Below are positions 5,442 through 8,868 of a DNA stretch of 8,868 nt, piece after piece. This DNA comes from Methanothrix sp. Lineage in GTDB: Archaea > Halobacteriota > Methanosarcinia > Methanotrichales > Methanotrichaceae. The notes under the pieces were generated by a model, which was given only the letters and a program-made list of their open reading frames with translations, was not told the DNA's origin and made no database searches. The stretch covers positions 1-8,868 of the forward strand of contig JAQTYS010000107.1 in the NCBI GenBank assembly GCA_028688175.1, in the 5' to 3' direction. Numbering within the stretch: position 1 is the stretch's first letter; each line of letters starts with the position of its first letter. A program made the position numbers and the translations under genes.

Positions 5442-5450
5442 TTCATATAC
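5442..5450 (+). promoter_or_regulatory. TATA-like element close to the helicase start
   Basis: TTCATATAC is centred near 5446, which places the transcript start at about 5472, right on GTG 5471. This fits leaderless translation. An AGGA at 5457-5460, ten bases before the GTG, would be used only if transcription starts further upstream. Confidence 0.35.
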
Positions 5451-5470
5451 CTGCTCAGGAATGATGATTT

Positions 5471-8320
5471 GTGAACGCTTTTCTCCTGCTTCATGACCAG
5501 ATAAGAGCAAAGTTAGAGGAAGAGCGGATCTTCGAGCCGACAAAGCCGCAAGAAGAGGCGATTCCTGCTATTCTCTCCAAAGAAAATGTGCTTCTCATTG
5601 CGCCTACAGGCACAGGGAAGACCGAGGCAGCAAGCCTGCCCATCTTTCATCAGATCCTCTCTAGCGAGATCAAGGGCACAAAGGCGGTCTACATCACGCC
5701 GCTTCGTGCCTTGAATCGTGATATGTTGCGCCGATTTCTGGAATGGGGGGAGAGGCTGCATATCAGCGTAGCTGTTCGGCACGGCGACACCAGTCAGGCG
5801 GATCGGAGAAAACAGGCCCTAAAGCCGCCGGATCTTCTCATCACCACCCCTGAGACATTGCAGATAATGCTGACCGGAAAACTTCTGCGCAAGAATCTCT
5901 CCACTGTCAAGATCGTGGTGGTAGACGAGGTTCATGAGATGGCCTCCACCAAGCGCGGCTCGCAGCTGGCTGTGCTCCTGGAGAGGCTGGCAGAGCTTGC
6001 CGGAGACTTTCAAAGAATTGGGCTTTCTGCTACAGTAGGCTCGCCGCAGGTCGTGGCCAGTCTGCTCGTGGGAACGAAAAGAAGTTGCAAAATCATCCAG
6101 ACGGATGTGGAGAGGGCCAGCGACTTTCGGGTGGTCAGCCCCGCTCCCGGCAGAGGGGATTATGCCATGGCCAGCACCCTGGAGTGCGATCCCCGTCTGG
6201 CTGCGCAGATTCGCTTCATCCGGGAGACGGTTCACAATAAAAAGTGCCTTATCTTTGTGAATACCCGGCAGGCGGCGGAGGTCCTGGGCTCCCGGTTCCG
6301 CCAGCTTGGCGAGCCCATCGGCGTGCACCACGGCAGTCTCTCAGTTGAAACGCGAGTGGAAGCTGAGGAGGCCTTCAAGGCAGGCGAATTGCGCGGCCTG
6401 ATCTGCACCTCCTCTATGGAACTGGGAATAGATATCGGTGATGTGGACCACGTCATTCAGTACAGCTCTCCGCGTGCCGTTGCCCGCCTTTTGCAGCGCG
6501 TTGGCCGTTCCGGACATAAGATCGGGCTCGTCTCTTCCGGGACCATCATAGCCACCAGCGCCGATGATGTGGCCGAGGGCTGTGCTATTGCCCGCGGGGC
6601 GGCATCCGGTGAGCTGGAAGCCATTTTGATTCACGAGAAGCCCACAGATGTCCTGGCTAATCAGATTGTGGGACTGGAGATGGATTTTGGCGACATCGAT
6701 AGGGAGACGGTTCACCGAATTGTCACCAGAGCCTACCCCTTCCGAGATCTGTCGAAGGAGGAGATGGACGGCGTGATCACTCAAATGGTGGAGCATCGGC
6801 TGGCCTGGCCGAATGGCGATATTTTGCAGAGAACTCGCAAGGCACGGGAGTACTACATCGAGAACCTCTCCATGATTCCGGATGAGAAGAGGTACAACGT
6901 CTACGACATAGTGGGACGCCGCTGTGTGGGAACTCTGGATGAGGCATTTGTCATCAGCTTCGCTCAGCCGGGAGCTACATTCGTCACCAAGGGTGAGATC
7001 TGGGAGATCACCGAGATTGCAGATAATGAGATCAAGGTGGTGCCCATTCACCGCAGTGGAGAGATTCCCAGCTGGACTGGAGAAGAGATTCCCGTTCCAT
7101 TTGCTATCGCTCAGGAGGTGGGCAGCATGCGGCGGGAGATTTCGCAGATCCTGGAGCGCGCAGGAGGTGAAGGAAACGAAGATCTGGCTTCCGTCAGCAG
7201 CGCAGGTGATGAGTCTGCTGTTGATCAGGCCGTGGCCATGTTGCAGAGAAAGTACCCGCTGCAAGATGTTGCGGCAAGAGAGCTTGTCGATCTCATCAAA
7301 AAGCAGATGGAGAAGAACCTGCCCGTTCCCGATGAATCTCATATTGTGGTGGAGAGCGGGGGGGAGGGCGCCATCATCAATGCCTGTTTCGGCCACAAGA
7401 CCAATGACACACTGGGCCGGATCATAACTGCCATTCTTTCCGCCAGATTCGGCAGCAACGTGGCCCTGCAAATTGATCCTTACCGAATTGAGCTGACACT
7501 GCCTCGATCCTTGCTGGCTGAGGAGATCAAGAAGCTGCTCATGGATCTTGACCCAACTTACGTGGAGCCCATCCTGGAGATGACTCTTAAGAATACTACC
7601 CTTTTGCGCTGGAAGATGGTGCATGTAGCCCGGAAATATGGGGCCTTCTCCCGGGATGTGGACTATCAGAGGGTGAGCATGGCCAAGCTTCTGGCCGTCT
7701 TCGAGGGCACGCCCATGTACCGGGAGGCGTTGCGGGAGATCTACCATGACCGGCTGGACATTGAGCGAGCCAAATGGGTGCTGCAGAGAATTCAGGCCGG
7801 CTCAATTGAGATTATCGCCAGCTCGCCTAGCCCCATCGGAACCTCAGGGAGGGGCGGAGGCCGGGATGTCACATCGCCAGAGCACGCTGATGCCGCGGTC
7901 ATTGATCTCTTAAAAAATCGCATCATGAACGACCGGGTCCTGCTGTTTTGTGTAAGCTGCAAGAAATGGAAGAGCATGCGCCAGGTGGAGCGAGTAGCAG
8001 AGCAGCCGGAATGTCCCTTATGTGGTTCCCGCATGGTGGCGGCCCTCAAGCCCTGGGAAGAAGAGGAGATCAAGATCGTCAAGAAGCCGGAGAAGAAGAA
8101 GACCGCCGAAGACAAGCGCAGGACCAAACGTGTCTTTCGCAATGCCAACCTGGTCCTGAGCTACGGCAAGACTGCCGCTATCGCACTAGCTAGCCGGGGG
8201 CTCGGCCCGGAGACGGCGGCGAGGGTGGTGGGAAAGATGCAGAGTGATGAGCTGGAGTTCTACCGGGATATTCTCAAAGCGGAGAGGGAGTATGCCAGGA
8301 CGAAGAGGTTTTGGGGGTGA
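5471..8320 (+). CDS. lhr: Lhr-type superfamily 2 ATP-dependent helicase with C-terminal four-Cys motif
   Basis: A complete 949-aa Lhr-family helicase. These ATP-driven 3'-5' translocases act on DNA or RNA-DNA hybrids, with proposed roles in repair and RNA processing. RecA1: Q-motif-like FEPTKPQ (21-27), Walker A APTGTGKT (44-51), TPLRALNRD (76-84), HGDTS (104-108), TTPETL (125-130), DEVH (152-155), SATV (186-189). RecA2: IFVNTR (261-266), HHGSLS (286-291), TSSMELGIDIG (313-323), QRVGRSGH (342-349). Residues ~380-800 match the winged-helix and Lhr C-terminal domains. Cys827, 830, 848 and 851 form CxxC-x17-CxxC, probably binding zinc. A Lys/Glu-rich hinge then leads to the archaeal tail (YGKTAAIALASRGLGPETAA, ending RTKRFWG). 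GTG 5471 is the most upstream start, since an in-frame TGA lies at 5465. No frameshift is seen. The gene is noticeably richer in G+C than its neighbours. Which archaeal Lhr subgroup it belongs to needs a tree. Confidence 0.93.
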   Translation: MNAFLLLHDQIRAKLEEERIFEPTKPQEEAIPAILSKENVLLIAPTGTGKTEAASLPIFHQILSSEIKGTKAVYITPLRALNRDMLRRFLEWGERLHISVAVRHGDTSQADRRKQALKPPDLLITTPETLQIMLTGKLLRKNLSTVKIVVVDEVHEMASTKRGSQLAVLLERLAELAGDFQRIGLSATVGSPQVVASLLVGTKRSCKIIQTDVERASDFRVVSPAPGRGDYAMASTLECDPRLAAQIRFIRETVHNKKCLIFVNTRQAAEVLGSRFRQLGEPIGVHHGSLSVETRVEAEEAFKAGELRGLICTSSMELGIDIGDVDHVIQYSSPRAVARLLQRVGRSGHKIGLVSSGTIIATSADDVAEGCAIARGAASGELEAILIHEKPTDVLANQIVGLEMDFGDIDRETVHRIVTRAYPFRDLSKEEMDGVITQMVEHRLAWPNGDILQRTRKAREYYIENLSMIPDEKRYNVYDIVGRRCVGTLDEAFVISFAQPGATFVTKGEIWEITEIADNEIKVVPIHRSGEIPSWTGEEIPVPFAIAQEVGSMRREISQILERAGGEGNEDLASVSSAGDESAVDQAVAMLQRKYPLQDVAARELVDLIKKQMEKNLPVPDESHIVVESGGEGAIINACFGHKTNDTLGRIITAILSARFGSNVALQIDPYRIELTLPRSLLAEEIKKLLMDLDPTYVEPILEMTLKNTTLLRWKMVHVARKYGAFSRDVDYQRVSMAKLLAVFEGTPMYREALREIYHDRLDIERAKWVLQRIQAGSIEIIASSPSPIGTSGRGGGRDVTSPEHADAAVIDLLKNRIMNDRVLLFCVSCKKWKSMRQVERVAEQPECPLCGSRMVAALKPWEEEEIKIVKKPEKKKTAEDKRRTKRVFRNANLVLSYGKTAAIALASRGLGPETAARVVGKMQSDELEFYRDILKAEREYARTKRFWG

Positions 8321-8467
8321 CATCGGGAGTTCTTGAGAACTTCATAATCGACTTAGAAGGGTGGTACAAAGAGACTGCAAATTCTTCTGCTCCGACAAAA
8401 CATGTCCCCTGAGATCAGAGCATGTGGAAACAACCAAATAGCTTGCCGATAAATATCAAGAGTGACT
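8321..8467 (+). other. Intergenic gap with a short inverted repeat, no gene seen
   Basis: AGTTCT (8328-8333) and AGAACT (8336-8341) form a six-pair arm set seven bases past the helicase stop, possibly part of its 3' end. CTGA/TCAG at 8409-8418 is a weaker palindrome. Upstream of the acylphosphatase gene, CCAAATAG (8434-8441) is a poor TATA candidate at the right distance. ATAAATAT (8450-8457) is better in sequence but too close to the start codon. Confidence 0.35.
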
Positions 8468-8868
8468 ATGAAGCTGAAGATTAAGATTACAGGCCCGAAA
8501 GTCCATGAAGTAGGTTACAGATACTTCTTGATGAGCAATGCCATAGACATGGGTCTTAAGGGCTTCCATGCCCGCAATAGAACGAGTGAGAATGGGCCGG
8601 AAGTAATAGCACTGGTCGAAGGCGATGAAGAAACAATTGCAGATTTTAAGAAGCTGGTTGATACTCAAAAGCCTGAGCATTCCCAAGTATCGAGCATTGC
8701 TTTTGAGAATTACGATGGCGATATTACGAAGACAGAGAGCTATGCTCAAATTTGCTCAGCAATCCAATTAAACAAGGCAATTCCGCTACTCCTGGATATG
8801 AGAAATGATCTCAAAGCAGTGCGGAAAACCTCTGATATGACGCTAGATGAAATCAAAGCAGTGCGGAA
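8468..8868 (+). CDS. Acylphosphatase-domain protein with repeat-bearing C-terminal extension (3' end outside window)
   Basis: Starts at ATG 8468 (an in-frame GTG at 8462 is less likely) and is open to the window end, giving 133 complete codons. Residues 1-90 form an acylphosphatase domain. It has the phosphate loop GPKVHEVGYR with catalytic Arg18, and GFHARNR with Asn37, the water-positioning Asn. The expected beta-alpha-beta spacing follows (VIALVEGDEETIADFKKLVD). Acylphosphatases hydrolyse carboxyl-phosphate bonds in the cytoplasm; typical ones are ~90-100 aa and end here. This one continues with NKAIPLLLDMRNDLKAVRKT, then SDMTLDEIKAVRK, a 14-residue helical repeat like the extended acylphosphatases I recall from methanogens. 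The loop has Lys-Val-His-Glu where the consensus is Arg-Val-Gln-Gly, a modest departure. The role of the extension is unknown. Confidence 0.85.
   Translation, partial: MKLKIKITGPKVHEVGYRYFLMSNAIDMGLKGFHARNRTSENGPEVIALVEGDEETIADFKKLVDTQKPEHSQVSSIAFENYDGDITKTESYAQICSAIQLNKAIPLLLDMRNDLKAVRKTSDMTLDEIKAVR
8811..8868 (+). repeat. Exact 16-base direct repeat spaced 42 bases, start of a coiled-coil repeat
   Basis: TCAAAGCAGTGCGGAA occurs at 8811-8826 and again at 8853-8868. The 42-base spacing equals 14 codons, or two heptads, and the repeat is in frame (DLKAVRK...EIKAVRK). The second copy ends exactly at the window edge, so more units may follow. Confidence 0.8.

Noticed and set aside
5461..5467. 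ATGATGA resembling a C/D-box small RNA box C
   Set aside because: No matching box D at a suitable distance and no D'/C' pair were found, so it is probably chance near the helicase start.
5819..6331. 170-codon minus-strand open frame inside the helicase gene
   Set aside because: It is antisense to the conserved RecA motifs and has no family resemblance.
6341..7747. Long 468-codon minus-strand open frame inside the helicase gene
   Set aside because: It is a mirror of the GC-rich helicase codons. It shows no recognisable domain and an odd His/Leu/Gly-rich composition.
8456..8749. Minus-strand open frame of 97 codons at the right end
   Set aside because: It lies opposite a clear acylphosphatase domain and has no recognisable features.
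8811..8868. The 16-base direct repeat as the start of a CRISPR array
   Set aside because: The repeat is short and in frame. Both copies encode KAVRK in a continuing protein at exact 14-codon spacing.

Overview
The window looks like a stretch of euryarchaeal, probably methanogen, chromosome. Several genes are preceded by archaeal-type TATA boxes about 25 bases before the likely transcript start. The window also carries an archaeal-type Lhr helicase, a CoA-pathway ketopantoate reductase, a polyprenol-kinase-like membrane protein, and an acylphosphatase with a repeat-bearing tail. The C-terminal half of the secreted cupredoxin resembles secreted proteins I associate with Methanothrix/Methanosaeta. 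That genus assignment is from memory and is not proven here.

Left edge (1-568): the C-terminal part of an IS200/IS605-type TnpB runs in from outside the window. Its 3' end coincides with a hairpin-rich element right end and candidate omega-RNA scaffold. Directly after it, with no spacer, lies the last third of a DUF1697-type gene. The simplest reading is that the element inserted into the DUF1697 gene and split it.

Centre-left (569-3161): a promoter drives an exported type 1 copper protein (plastocyanin/amicyanin-like, about 453 aa) with a Ser-Gly-Gln linker and a lineage-type beta domain. An AT-rich intergenic region follows, then panE (2-dehydropantoate 2-reductase), which makes pantoate for CoA.

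Centre (3158-4819): a PAP2 membrane phosphatase on the minus strand shares its stop-codon bases with panE. It is divergent from a dolichol/phytol-kinase-like membrane protein, and the two appear to share one short TATA region. Together they could form a lipid-phosphate (polyprenol) recycling pair. The AT-rich promoter and Shine-Dalgarno positions argue that the longest open frame is not the true start for either gene.

Centre-right (4820-5470): a convergent gap holds a 13-bp inverted repeat whose right arm is interrupted by 14 bases. A small minus-strand gene of unknown function (100 aa, four Cys) follows, then a divergent promoter region.

Right (5471-8868): a complete 949-aa Lhr-type superfamily 2 helicase with a C-terminal four-Cys motif. 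After a 147-base gap comes an acylphosphatase-domain protein, cut by the window end just as a 14-residue repeat begins.

No rRNA, tRNA or CRISPR array was seen.
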